A stretch of 21,823 bases of DNA from contig JAFGKO010000017.1 in NCBI GenBank assembly GCA_016928525.1, positions 1 to 21,823 on the forward strand, given 5' to 3'. The notes below the pieces were generated by a model. It worked only from the letters and a program-made list of their open reading frames with translations, was not told the DNA's origin and searched no databases. This DNA comes from Anaerolineales bacterium. Lineage in GTDB: Bacteria; Chloroflexota; Anaerolineae; Anaerolineales; Villigracilaceae. The position numbers were made by a program, and so were the translations under genes. Shown piece after piece: positions 8,529-15,886 of this stretch (its first letter is position 1; each line of letters starts with the position of its first letter).

Positions 8529-9434
8529 ATGACATCCAACAAAGACAATCGAGCCAATCCATATCTGCCTTATCTTGCCCTGGCCAGTGGCATCCTGGCA
8601 TTGAGCTTTTCTGCCATGTTTGTGCGCTGGGCAGAGGCCCCGGGACCGATCACGGGTTTCTACCGTGTCTTTCTCTCCAGCCTGTTGCTGAGTCCTTTCT
8701 TCGTCCGGGATTGCCAGGTGAAATGCAAAATCAACCGCCAAACTATCCTTTTCCCGGTGCTGGCAGGACTATTTACTTCTGGCGATTTTGCCCTGTGGAA
8801 CACCTCCGTGCACTACACGACCGCAGCCAATGCGACCCTGCTGGGTAATACCGCCCCGCTCTGGGTGGCGCTCGGCGCATGGTTACTGTTTCGCGAAAGA
8901 TTGAATGGACGCTTCTGGCTTGGCCTCCTGCTTGCCCTCGCCGGTGCGACCTTGATCCTGGGGACGGATTTCCTCCTGCACCCCCGCCTGGGGATCGGCG
9001 ACTTGATGGCCATCGGGACAGGCATGTTCTATGGCGGGTATTTCCTGTCCACGCAACGCAGCCGCCAGCATTTCAATCCACTCACACATCTCTGGCTGAT
9101 GGGCGTCAGCGCCAGCTTTGGATTGCTGGTGATCAACCTGGCGCTTGGCAACCCCATCAGCGGATACTCATCTCAATCCTGGCTGGTGTTCTTCTTGACA
9201 GCGATTGTTTCACAAATCATCGGCTATTTTTCGCTGACCTATGCCCTCGGACATTTGCCAGCCGCAGTCGTCTCGCCGACCATGATCGGCCAACCCATCA
9301 TGACAGCCATCCTGGCCATCCCCTTGCTTGGAGAAATCCCAACCTTGCTGCAAATCACCGGCGGGATTATTGCCCTAGCAGGGATTTATATCGTCAACCA
9401 GGCTTATAACCAATCAAGACAAATCATGAAGTGA
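8529..9434 (+). CDS. EamA/DMT-superfamily permease
   Basis: A 301-residue protein with ten hydrophobic segments arranged as two EamA repeats; AGATLILGTDF closes the first and ITGGIIALAGIYIVNQ the second. The motif FVRWAEAPGPITGFYR in helix 1-2 is the usual start of this group. DMT family members export amino acids, nucleosides or other metabolites; the substrate is not predictable here. It is divergent from the antiporter gene. A GTG 13 codons upstream at 8490 is possible, but the ATG at 8529 precedes the first membrane segment with normal spacing; TAGAAT at 8494-8499 is a possible -10 box, which would exclude the GTG start. Confidence 0.9.
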   Translation: MTSNKDNRANPYLPYLALASGILALSFSAMFVRWAEAPGPITGFYRVFLSSLLLSPFFVRDCQVKCKINRQTILFPVLAGLFTSGDFALWNTSVHYTTAANATLLGNTAPLWVALGAWLLFRERLNGRFWLGLLLALAGATLILGTDFLLHPRLGIGDLMAIGTGMFYGGYFLSTQRSRQHFNPLTHLWLMGVSASFGLLVINLALGNPISGYSSQSWLVFFLTAIVSQIIGYFSLTYALGHLPAAVVSPTMIGQPIMTAILAIPLLGEIPTLLQITGGIIALAGIYIVNQAYNQSRQIMK

Positions 9435-9516
9435 TCCGAAAATCGCTTGTATTCAAGCAACTTATTCTATATACTTACTGAGTACCAAAGAAATTATCAT
9501 AACCCAGGAGGCCAAA

Positions 9517-10578
9517 ATGCAATTGGATGTCATTCTCGAAGTCGCCATAGGGTTGTTGTTTGCCTGGCTGGTATTGAGCGTTGCCACATTGGAAGTCCAA
9601 AACTGGATTGGACAACTTCTGGATACGCGTGCAAAGTTCCTGGAACAGGCCATATTGGATATGTTCAAGGGTGAAAAAAGCCTGGTCGATCAATTCTACG
9701 ACCACCCCTTCATCAAGGAGCTTTGCAAGCTGGATAAAAACGGCAAGATCATCAAAAAGCCCGACTACATCCCGAATGAAGTGTTTGGCAAGGCTGCTAT
9801 GGAAGTCTTGATGAGCGCAGGTAAAAGCGGAAAAGAGACGCCTCCAATCGAGGCCATGTCATTTGGCGCTATGGCTTCTTCCGAGGTACAAGAAGCCAAA
9901 TCTGCTGTGAACCCTGAACTCGCCCGAACCATGGACCATCTCTTCCCTGGCATGGGGCAGCCCACCGACACGCTCGGTGCAATGTCTTTTGGATTGAGTG
10001 AAACTGTTTCCAACCTTAGCGAAAAAGCCAGGGAATATCAGAAAAATGTGGAAAACTGGTTCGACAAGACGATGAACCAAGCTTCCACATGGTACAAGGA
10101 GAACGCTCAAAAATGGGCGTTGGGAATCGGCATCGCACTGGCTATCTTATTCAATATTGACAGCTTTAATATCATGAACACGCTCTGGCGAGAACCGGCC
10201 ATCCGTCAGGCGCTGGTGCAGCAAGCGGGTACCGTTCAACCCGGGGAGAATACGCCAACCGTCGACGAAATTCCCGACTACTTTAGTGCACTGACCCTCC
10301 CGGTCGGTTGGGTAACCGTACCAGCGAAAGAGAGCGCAGCCTGCAATTCATTTATTACTTCCGATCAGCAATTTGCGATCCGTTCCGGCAACGAATGCCG
10401 CTTGCTGGCCAACGTTCCAAAAGTAAATGATTTCTGGGGCTGGGCAACCAAGATCATCGGCTTGTTCGTTAGCGGCCTGGCTGCCCGGCAGGGCGCCCCC
10501 TTCTGGTTCGACCTGTTGCGCAAGGCGGTCAGCTTGCGCGGTTCTTCCGGATCAGAAAAGGACGAAGCAAAAGGATAA
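9517..10578 (+). CDS. Conserved membrane protein of an unnamed family
   Basis: A 353-residue protein with AGGAGG 5 nt before ATG. An N-terminal hydrophobic helix (about 5-27) is followed by EVQNWIGQLLDTRAKFLEQ, then a segment with YDHPFIKEL and PDYIPNEVFGKA. A second membrane helix lies at about 204-222, followed by NIMNTLWREPAIRQALV. The C-terminus has GLAARQGAPFWFDLLRKAVSLRG. I recall this combination (HP-L, SYIP-like, LW-DP-like, GAPFWFDLL) from hypothetical membrane proteins in several phyla, without a known function; this is memory, not a search. The middle (about 100-200) is variable and soluble. A clean terminator follows, so it is probably transcribed alone. Confidence 0.85.
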   Translation: MQLDVILEVAIGLLFAWLVLSVATLEVQNWIGQLLDTRAKFLEQAILDMFKGEKSLVDQFYDHPFIKELCKLDKNGKIIKKPDYIPNEVFGKAAMEVLMSAGKSGKETPPIEAMSFGAMASSEVQEAKSAVNPELARTMDHLFPGMGQPTDTLGAMSFGLSETVSNLSEKAREYQKNVENWFDKTMNQASTWYKENAQKWALGIGIALAILFNIDSFNIMNTLWREPAIRQALVQQAGTVQPGENTPTVDEIPDYFSALTLPVGWVTVPAKESAACNSFITSDQQFAIRSGNECRLLANVPKVNDFWGWATKIIGLFVSGLAARQGAPFWFDLLRKAVSLRGSSGSEKDEAKG

Positions 10579-10588
10579 GATCAGAACG

Positions 10589-10613
10589 GGGCTGTCCAAT
10601 TTCAGGACAGCCC
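10589..10613 (+). terminator. Rho-independent-type hairpin after the membrane protein gene
   Basis: A 9-bp perfect stem (GGGCTGTCC / GGACAGCCC) with a 7-nt loop, 10 nt after the stop codon. An A-rich stretch follows, not a T-run. Confidence 0.65.
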
Positions 10614-10622
10614 AAATATCCA

Positions 10623-10708
10623 TGTCATTGCGAACGGAGCGCAGCGGAGTGTGGCAATCTCCTCATTAAACAGGAGACTGCTTCGGCAAAGAGCGCCTCG
10701 CAGTGACA
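10623..10708. repeat. REP-like palindromic interspersed repeat, copy 1
   Basis: The ends are inverted (TGTCATTGCGA / TCGCAGTGACA, 10 of 11), and a second nested pair (GCAATCTCCT / AGGAGACTGC, 9 of 10) lies inside, giving an 86-nt element able to fold into a long hairpin. A related element lies at 18406-18488 with the same layout: TGTCA end, GAGACT, CTTCGG, AGTGACA end. It fits the short non-autonomous repeats common in such genomes. Confidence 0.7.
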
Positions 10709-10719
10709 TCTAAGTGACC

Positions 10720-11484
10720 TTACTCGCTACGCTCACCGGGGGCGATATAACGCGTCTTTTTATAAGGTTTCAACTGCTCAGCTAAATTATCCTGCAATAA
10801 ATGTCCCGACTCGTGCATGAGCGTATCGTGGTTGTAGTCATTCAGCTTGACCATGCTCGCCAGGCAGGGAAAATGATGATGGAACAGCCCAGCTCGCTCC
10901 TCGGCCTCATCCACTGAAACGCCGACCAGCTTTTCGGCCACGTGCCGCGCACAACCACAGACGGCGTCCACCTGGACTTCGGCTGATGCAACGGTAGCAG
11001 TTTCTTCGTCGATGCTGAGGCGGATGTTTGGCTGTCCAAAGTAGCGCGCAAATTCACTGATGACTTCGCAGTCATAAGGCTCACGATCCTGTCGGGTGAT
11101 TTTGTAGTCTTTTTCGGTCAGGGAGCAGAGCGGTTTGGGCACGGCGCAGCCGACGTCCATGCGCTCCAGCCAGCCACGCAGTTGATTTCCCAGCCCGCGC
11201 GGCAGCCAGGCTTCGCTATCCACCGCCACGACCACGCCTTTGGCGCCCGTCATCTTGGCGATCTCGGGGATCAGCTCGGCCACGGACTTGTTCTCGGCAA
11301 AGGACAGAATCAGGCCGCAGGGCGCGAAGCTCTCGGGCAGGAACTCCTCGGGGTAATCGATGATGAGCGGGAAGGCAGCCGGAGCCCGCCAGGATCGAAT
11401 GCTCCAACCTTCCGGTTTGTGGGTTTGGATATTGCTGACGTGGCGAAGGCCGTATTCGCCGGAGATGATGGCAAGGATTCTCAT
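10720..11484 (-). CDS. DUF166 family protein
   Basis: A 254-residue protein matching the DUF166 family (PF02593) throughout: start MRILAIISGEYGLRHVSNI, GWSIRSWRAPAAFPLIID, DYPEEFLP, MTGAKGVVVAVD, WLPRGLGNQL, and the C-terminal ACGCARHVAEKLVG-type block (here VCGCARHVAEKLVG) followed by GLFHHHFPCLASM. The conserved Cys and His residues (CGC, HHHFPC) look like a metal or cofactor site, and the protein has no membrane segment. Members were once labelled thymidylate synthase without basis; function is unknown. A TAAAAT box 6 nt before ATG and no Shine-Dalgarno suggest a leaderless mRNA. The tail after the CLASM block (about 40 residues, NDYNHDTLMHESGHLL) contains an HESGH string resembling a zinc-protease HExxH only partly. 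Confidence 0.85.
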   Translation of the reverse strand: MRILAIISGEYGLRHVSNIQTHKPEGWSIRSWRAPAAFPLIIDYPEEFLPESFAPCGLILSFAENKSVAELIPEIAKMTGAKGVVVAVDSEAWLPRGLGNQLRGWLERMDVGCAVPKPLCSLTEKDYKITRQDREPYDCEVISEFARYFGQPNIRLSIDEETATVASAEVQVDAVCGCARHVAEKLVGVSVDEAEERAGLFHHHFPCLASMVKLNDYNHDTLMHESGHLLQDNLAEQLKPYKKTRYIAPGERSE

Positions 11485-11490
11485 AAGAAC

Positions 11491-11496
11491 ATTTTA
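11491..11496 (-). promoter_or_regulatory. TAAAAT -10-like box of the DUF166 gene
   Basis: TAAAAT with exactly 6 nt to the ATG at 11484. The degenerate second copy of this gene start (12527) has TACAAT at the same distance, which supports function for the box. Confidence 0.45.
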
Positions 11497-11559
11497 CGCG
11501 CAAAGCATACAGATTTCCGTGACTTAAGTCCCGCCTGATCAAATGCTTGAAAATATTGA

Positions 11560-12135
11560 TTAACTTTTTAGCAACCGTTCAATCTGTCCCCATAGTTCGG
11601 GTTGTTCGAGTGCCTCCGCAAAGGCAATGACCCATTGTTTGATTCGCTCCACATCCAAAATCGGATACTTCTCAACAATTGTTTTGATGTCATCTATATC
11701 CTTTGGGCGATAGGCAATTGCTTTCATGATGATCAAATCTTCTGGAGTCGGCAGACGAACAGACAAATCAGCCACAGACTTCATACTTCCTCTTTCCACC
11801 ATCTCTTCTTCGAAAGGAAGTATCCCAAGCGAAATATCGATGTCTGTATCGGTCAGGGAATGTTTCAAAAGCAGGATGCGGTTCTTACGCGCGAACTCTT
11901 TTGCATTTTGTATGCGTGGAACAATGCTTTCCTCATGCGCAAATTCAAGAAATCGAGGAATATCGTCTATGGAAAGCAAAAATAGCGCATCAACATCTGC
12001 CGTGAAGCGCGGTTTACCCAGTAACCCAACCGCTATGCCTCCGATGATTACGCCGCGATTCTCGTATTTTTGAAGCAATCGTTGTAAAGACTCAATTGTT
12101 TCTCGAAACGGCTCAAGGCTTTTATCCAGCTTCAT
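11560..12135 (-). CDS. AbiEii-like / nucleotidyltransferase-fold protein
   Basis: A 191-residue soluble protein with the nucleotidyltransferase pattern IIGGIAVGLLG (GG at 32-33) followed by RFTADVDAL with acidic residues D47 and D49, and a third acidic strand TDIDISLG with D100. A C-terminal helical part includes LPTPEDLIIMKAIAYRPKDIDDI, typical of AbiEii/DUF6036-type proteins, which can act as NTase toxins in type IV toxin-antitoxin or abortive infection pairs, while others have unknown roles. The start overlaps the end of the upstream small gene by 14 nt, so the pair is one operon. The flanks (DUF166 copy remnant and inverted repeat upstream) suggest the pair was inserted. Confidence 0.85.
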   Translation of the reverse strand: MKLDKSLEPFRETIESLQRLLQKYENRGVIIGGIAVGLLGKPRFTADVDALFLLSIDDIPRFLEFAHEESIVPRIQNAKEFARKNRILLLKHSLTDTDIDISLGILPFEEEMVERGSMKSVADLSVRLPTPEDLIIMKAIAYRPKDIDDIKTIVEKYPILDVERIKQWVIAFAEALEQPELWGQIERLLKS

Positions 12136-12343
12136 ACTGCGCCTTTATTTTCGCCCAACGCAGGAATACTTCCATCTCTCCATCATCGTTATCACGGCTC
12201 ATTCCCGTTTCTATCGCAAAGCGGGCAATGGCATTCAATTTCCTCCAGTGCTCCTCCAAAGTCATGGCGCGCAGTTCCTGCCGTTCGATCTCCTCGACAG
12301 CTTTCCAGCGTTCCTTGTAAAAGCGAATATCGCCGACTTCCAT
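12122..12343 (-). CDS. Small partner protein of the nucleotidyltransferase
   Basis: A 73-residue, highly charged, helical protein (MEVGDIRFYKERWKAVEEIE, then EEHWRKLNAIARFAIETGM, ending FLRWAKIKAQYEAG). It overlaps the nucleotidyltransferase gene by 14 nt. The ATG at 12343 was chosen, not the longer frame, because the upstream part of that frame runs into an inverted repeat and a TATAAT box lies 7 nt before this ATG. I do not recognise a named family; no helix-turn-helix is evident. Position and size fit an antitoxin or a substrate-binding partner (inference). Confidence 0.7.
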   Translation of the reverse strand: MEVGDIRFYKERWKAVEEIERQELRAMTLEEHWRKLNAIARFAIETGMSRDNDDGEMEVFLRWAKIKAQYEAG

Positions 12344-12350
12344 ACCGTTG

Positions 12351-12356
12351 ATTATA
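12351..12356 (-). promoter_or_regulatory. TATAAT -10 box of the nucleotidyltransferase pair
   Basis: A perfect TATAAT, 7 nt before the ATG at 12343, with no Shine-Dalgarno. A leaderless transcript for the two-gene operon is likely. Confidence 0.5.
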
Positions 12357-12375
12357 GCATGAGGAAAACCTGGCA

Positions 12376-12471
12376 AAACCTGACATGTCTCAGGCGCGCG
12401 CTTCCTAACCAGCACGCTCGCGTGGACGGGAACCCGGATTAATCAAGGGTTTGTGAAGACATGTCAGGTTT
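12376..12471. repeat. MITE-like element with 15-bp inverted termini
   Basis: AAACCTGACATGTCT at 12376-12390 is the exact inverse of AGACATGTCAGGTTT at 12457-12471. Each arm itself contains the palindrome TGACATGTCA. The 66 nt between are GC-rich and non-coding. The right arm ends 11 nt from the point where similarity of the DUF166 remnant to the full gene stops, so the element may mark the break. Confidence 0.6.
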
Positions 12472-12482
12472 AGAGCTCCCAT

Positions 12483-12527
12483 ATGGCGAAGGCCATATTC
12501 GCCAGAGATGATGGCAAGAATGCGCAT
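12483..12527 (-). pseudogene. Truncated second copy of the DUF166 gene start
   Basis: Reading from an ATG at 12527, the first 15 codons give MRILAIISGEYGLRH, identical to the first 15 residues of the DUF166 protein at 11484, with about 7 of 45 nucleotides different, all or nearly all synonymous. The similarity goes on upstream of the ATG (ACTTAAGT-ACGGA and a -10-like box at the same distance). After residue 15 the frame leaves the family and stops 25 codons later. It is a remnant of a duplicated or disrupted DUF166 gene. Confidence 0.75.
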
Positions 12528-12719
12528 AAAATTATTGTACTATATTGGTGGGATAAGTCCGTAACTTAAGTCACTGCATTTGGGGATGCTCACGGAGGGG
12601 CGGTAACCATCCCCACACCCTAACAACGAGGGCAATTTACCCTTCGATAGACTTAAGGCATCGCCTCCGTGTTCCTTTGTGATCTTCGTAATTAGTTCAG
12701 AGATTATTTCTAATTGCTA

Positions 12720-13973
12720 TTAAGGGATCCATCCGATGATTTCACCCATCTTCCATTGTAAATTCCCGCTCTCCAACTTAAAAATCGATGTTGCCGAGCC
12801 TGTTGCCACGTCAGCAACAAATACCTCAAATACTTGATCTAAATCAGAAGTTACTACATCCGCTACACAAGCAATCCTACCGCTTCCAGGTTCCCCAATC
12901 CATTGCCATGTCTTGTGGTAGCCATTATCCCATCCTCCACCACGTACGAATCCATAGCCACAATCTTCGGGCAATTTCCACTCACGGAATTCCAAGTCTG
13001 CCAGGTTGACAATGGAATAGTCAGGATATAGCACACCAGAGCCGCTATCGAGAGACATCGCATACAGAAGGCGGTTGTCGGGTAAGAACTCAAAGAAGGC
13101 AACCTGCAATAAGTCGAGTTGAACGAGTAGCTGAGAATCCAGTTCCTTAAAATTGCTGAAGTTATGAACTAGGTAAATAGAGTTATCCTTTTTGTCTGTA
13201 TAGACTATGGAAAGACCATCCGATGAGACCGCTTCAACAAATAACCATTGTTTTGTATCTTCGAATTTGGGCTTATCGCCAATCGTAACAATTGTTGTTG
13301 TATTTATTGCTACCTCATCATACGTAGGAGAGGTTACTTTTGAGGGCATTGAACCAACATAACGGTAAATTACAAAATGGTCAGCCCCCAGCCAAAGGCT
13401 GCAGCCGGTGTCACCGTGAACAAAAGTCTTTGTTCCACCTGAGAATGAATAATTTGCGGATGGTGCTGTAAAGAGCAACCAGGATTTTCCCAGAGAGATG
13501 TTATAAAGGTAGATTTTTCCTGTGCTGGTTGTGTAACAAATGCCTGTACTGTCTGGCGAAACTGATACCGAGGTCATATCCCCCAAGTCCTCAGGAAGCT
13601 CAAACGTAGTCTCTTCGCCTGACAACACATTGAGCACTATTACTTCGCTGGCTTCGCGCTGATATACGAATAGGTGACTGCCATCAGGAGACAGCATGGC
13701 TCTTCCCGCGCCTTCTATTACGGGTGCGCTCGTTGTTGTCCACGTATTGGCGTCGTAGGTCAGTTCATAGACATCCCCATCATAGGTTCTTCTTATTCTC
13801 AGAAGCAGTGCCCCTTTGAAGTGAGGCAATGGTGTTGATGTCGGCGAAGGAAATGGAGTGGGAGTGGGCGTCTCTGTTGGAGGTTGAAAAAATGGCACTG
13901 GTGCAATTGTACAGGCAGAAATTGCTACTATGCAGAAGATGACAATAATAAGATGTGCAGATATCAGTTTCAT
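12720..13973 (-). CDS. Lipoprotein with TolB/WD40-like beta-propeller
   Basis: A 417-residue exported protein: signal peptide with hydrophobic core (residues 8-17) and lipobox ISAC, lipidated Cys21; a Thr/Pro-rich spacer at about 31-51 (TETPTPTP...); then a globular part with repeated S-P/S-D-G strands (AMLSPDGSHLFVYQ, SVSPDSTGICYTT, AVSSDGLSIVYTD), as in TolB-like PD40 or WD40-like propellers. It should be anchored outside the membrane; binding partner unknown. GGAGGG lies 8 nt before the ATG. No co-oriented neighbour is close, so it is likely transcribed alone. It sits between two gene fragments (DUF166 start, rarA start), in the part of the window with most signs of rearrangement. Confidence 0.83.
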   Translation of the reverse strand: MKLISAHLIIVIFCIVAISACTIAPVPFFQPPTETPTPTPFPSPTSTPLPHFKGALLLRIRRTYDGDVYELTYDANTWTTTSAPVIEGAGRAMLSPDGSHLFVYQREASEVIVLNVLSGEETTFELPEDLGDMTSVSVSPDSTGICYTTSTGKIYLYNISLGKSWLLFTAPSANYSFSGGTKTFVHGDTGCSLWLGADHFVIYRYVGSMPSKVTSPTYDEVAINTTTIVTIGDKPKFEDTKQWLFVEAVSSDGLSIVYTDKKDNSIYLVHNFSNFKELDSQLLVQLDLLQVAFFEFLPDNRLLYAMSLDSGSGVLYPDYSIVNLADLEFREWKLPEDCGYGFVRGGGWDNGYHKTWQWIGEPGSGRIACVADVVTSDLDQVFEVFVADVATGSATSIFKLESGNLQWKMGEIIGWIP

Positions 13974-14061
13974 CGATTGGCCCTCCAGTCATGGTTGATC
14001 GTCTGTCATCATCTTATAACAGGTGGATGGAATATTCAAGTGGGCAAATCACATCCCGCAG

Positions 14062-14067
14062 TATAAT
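14062..14067 (+). promoter_or_regulatory. TATAAT box before the rarA fragment
   Basis: A perfect TATAAT, 6 nt before the ATG at 14074. The promoter of the lost gene seems to be kept. Confidence 0.45.
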
Positions 14068-14073
14068 CGCCCC

Positions 14074-14202
14074 ATGCCCGACCTCTTCGACCACGCCATG
14101 CAGGCACGCCTGCAAACCGAGGCGCCACAGGTGGCGCGCATACCTCCGCGCGTGTTGGATGAACTCATCGGCCAGGATGAACAATTTTATTCAATTGTTT
14201 AA
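14074..14202 (+). pseudogene. rarA: 5' fragment of rarA (replication-associated recombination AAA+ ATPase)
   Basis: The 42-codon ORF starts MPDLFDHAMQARLQTEAP and continues VARIPPRVLDELIGQDEQ before ending in TAA. This is the N-terminus of RarA/MgsA proteins, where DLFDHA, a basic-proline stretch, LDE and h-GQ-(E/D) directly precede the AAA+ core. Everything from the Walker A loop on is absent. RMRPRTLDEF-like residues have drifted (IPPRVLDEL), so it is not recent. The 3' end lies against the hairpin after the HD-GYP gene. An intact rarA elsewhere in the genome would be expected. Confidence 0.7.
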
Positions 14203-14224
14203 TATTCGCCGAGAAAAACAATTG
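14192..14224 (-). terminator. Hairpin downstream of the HD-GYP operon
   Basis: CAATTGTTT / AAACAATTG, a 9-bp AT-rich stem with a 15-nt loop, starting 7 nt after the HD-GYP stop (minus strand). An A/T-rich tract follows. It is a weak terminator candidate and overlaps the end of the rarA fragment. Confidence 0.4.
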
Positions 14225-14230
14225 GCTTTA

Positions 14231-15355
14231 TTACGCATCCGTCACATGCGGATCGCGGAACATTTCATCCAAAAGTTTAAAGAAAACATCAACGACTTTC
14301 GAGTCAAAATGTACTCCGGAGAGGCTGCGAATATGATCCAGCACCTCTTTCTCCGGCCAGCCACCCCGGTAGGGACGGTCCGAACGCAGCGCATCCCACA
14401 CATCGACAACCGCAAATATGCGCGCTGGCAAGGGGATTTCTTCGCCCTTCAACTCGCGTGGGTAGCCGGTTCCATCCCACTTTTCATGGTGGCAGTAGGG
14501 AATGTCCAAAGCGGGAAGCAGGTAAGTGATCGGGGATAGCATCTCATAAGCATATAGGGGATGTCTTTTCATGATATCCCAATCTTGAGGGGTAAGCGCA
14601 TCGAGCTTGTTCAAGATCGAATCTGGGACGCCCATTTTTCCGATATCATGCAGCAACGCGCCCCGACGGATATGAACGATTTCGGATTCACTGATCCCCA
14701 TTTCGCGCGCCAGCCTGACGGTCATCTCTGTAACGCGCAAGGTATGAGTTTCCGTTTCACGGTCTCGCAGGTCAAGGGCGCGCACCCAACCCTCGATGGT
14801 ATGATCATAGGCTTCACGCAACTCCAGGTAAGCGGACTCCAACGCTTGCTTGGCAGATTTCCGCTCATCCAGGGCCAGGCGCTGAAGTTCATCGTAGGCG
14901 CGAGAAAGCGCGTCTTGCATCAAACGGGTTTCGTTGCGGCTCTGGACCAACGCTTGACTCAATTGGCCACACTGGGTTGCATTTTCCACCAGGAGAAGCA
15001 ACCCAACATCCGATTGGTCTTCATCCAATGGCGAAACGTAAAAGGTCAAATAACGAATAGATCCGTCCGGGAGGTCACGGCCTACCCGGTCCAATTGAAA
15101 CGAAGGCATAGCACCTTGCAAGATAGAATGCAATACAGGTTCGGCACCTTTGAATTCATCCAGTACATCTGTCAAAGGAACACCTTCTATTGACAATTCG
15201 CGGTCAACCAAAACTGACCGGAAATTCGAAGAAGCCTGCACAACCGTAAGATCGGGCGCCACCTGAGCGTAGGCGAGTTGATATATCCGGCCGAAAGCCT
15301 GGGCAGCCCGCGCAGCCAACCGAGGAGTCGCCAGGTTTGTCGTAATCACTGTCAT
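14231..15355 (-). CDS. PAS-HD-GYP c-di-GMP phosphodiesterase
   Basis: A 374-residue cytoplasmic signalling enzyme. Residues ~19-130 form a PAS-like domain (APDLTVVQASSNF, LDEDQSDVGLLLLVEN), ~135-190 a coiled coil, ~190-370 an HD-GYP domain. The signatures are all there: HDIGK at 236-240, KRHPLYAYEML, HHEKWDGTGYP at about 288-298, and AVVDVWDAL. HD-GYP enzymes hydrolyse cyclic di-GMP to pGpG or GMP with a bimetal centre. No receiver domain is present; the PAS domain and coiled coil take its place as the input. The start overlaps the GTPase stop in an ATGA, so the two proteins are translationally coupled and probably made in fixed proportion. It is the last gene of the four-gene operon. Confidence 0.93.
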   Translation of the reverse strand: MTVITTNLATPRLAARAAQAFGRIYQLAYAQVAPDLTVVQASSNFRSVLVDRELSIEGVPLTDVLDEFKGAEPVLHSILQGAMPSFQLDRVGRDLPDGSIRYLTFYVSPLDEDQSDVGLLLLVENATQCGQLSQALVQSRNETRLMQDALSRAYDELQRLALDERKSAKQALESAYLELREAYDHTIEGWVRALDLRDRETETHTLRVTEMTVRLAREMGISESEIVHIRRGALLHDIGKMGVPDSILNKLDALTPQDWDIMKRHPLYAYEMLSPITYLLPALDIPYCHHEKWDGTGYPRELKGEEIPLPARIFAVVDVWDALRSDRPYRGGWPEKEVLDHIRSLSGVHFDSKVVDVFFKLLDEMFRDPHVTDA

Positions 15356-15870
15356 GCCTTCTCCTCGATCAAATCAGCCAGGTGTAAAAAGGCGGTTTCT
15401 ACATTCTCTCCAGTCTTTGCACTGGTCAAATAGAAGGATCGGCCGCCCAACTCTTTAGAGATCGACCATAACTGCTCGTCAGAAATGGCGCGCTCATTGA
15501 CCAGGTCCACTTTATTGGCAAGAAATATCAGAGAGATCTGGGGATTGAGCGACCGCATCTGTCGCACATAACTCTCGAAGACATCCATTGTGTAACTGCG
15601 GGTCAGGTCACAAACCATCAATGCCCCAGCCGCTCCATGCAGGTAAGACATCCTGACCTTCGTATCAAGATCCTCTCCCCCGGTCATATCCCAAACCAAG
15701 AGATTAAGCTGGCCGTATGAGCGCGAAATTACCTTGCGTGATATTTTTACCCCGATTGTGCCCAGATACCTATCGTCAAAGCGACCCTCCACAAAGCGAC
15801 GTACCAGACTCGTTTTCCCTACCGCAAAGTCTCCCAGCAAACAGATTTTCTTTTGGATAAGTGTTGTCAT
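15352..15870 (-). CDS. Rab/Ras-like small GTPase
   Basis: A 172-residue single-domain GTPase of Ras/Rab type. G1 is GDFAVGKTS (13-21), G2 T38 in LGTIG, G3 WDMTGGED (60-67), G4 NKVD (119-122) and G5 TSAKTGE (149-155). In G3 the position of the catalytic Gln of Ras (WDTAGQE) is Gly65, so intrinsic hydrolysis should be slow or rely on a partner. FVEGRFDDRYLGTIGVKI looks like the switch I of Rab proteins. There is no C-terminal Cys for lipid attachment, so membrane contact must come from a partner, plausibly the membrane protein encoded 16 nt upstream. ATG 15870 was chosen for its GGAGC Shine-Dalgarno and because the family begins there; the longer frame only overlaps the upstream gene. Confidence 0.92.
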   Translation of the reverse strand: MTTLIQKKICLLGDFAVGKTSLVRRFVEGRFDDRYLGTIGVKISRKVISRSYGQLNLLVWDMTGGEDLDTKVRMSYLHGAAGALMVCDLTRSYTMDVFESYVRQMRSLNPQISLIFLANKVDLVNERAISDEQLWSISKELGGRSFYLTSAKTGENVETAFLHLADLIEEKA

Positions 15871-15886
15871 CAGTGCTCCATTGTAT

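Noticed and set aside
10830..10870. HESGH as a zinc-protease site in the DUF166 C-terminus
   Set aside because: It is HESGH, near HExxH, but lies in the variable tail with no downstream ligand pattern I can support.
11185..11300. Thymidylate synthase label for the DUF166 gene
   Set aside because: The old label has no catalytic motif behind it; function is unknown.
12344..12415. Extension of the small NTase-partner frame
   Set aside because: It runs across the promoter box and into the inverted-repeat element.
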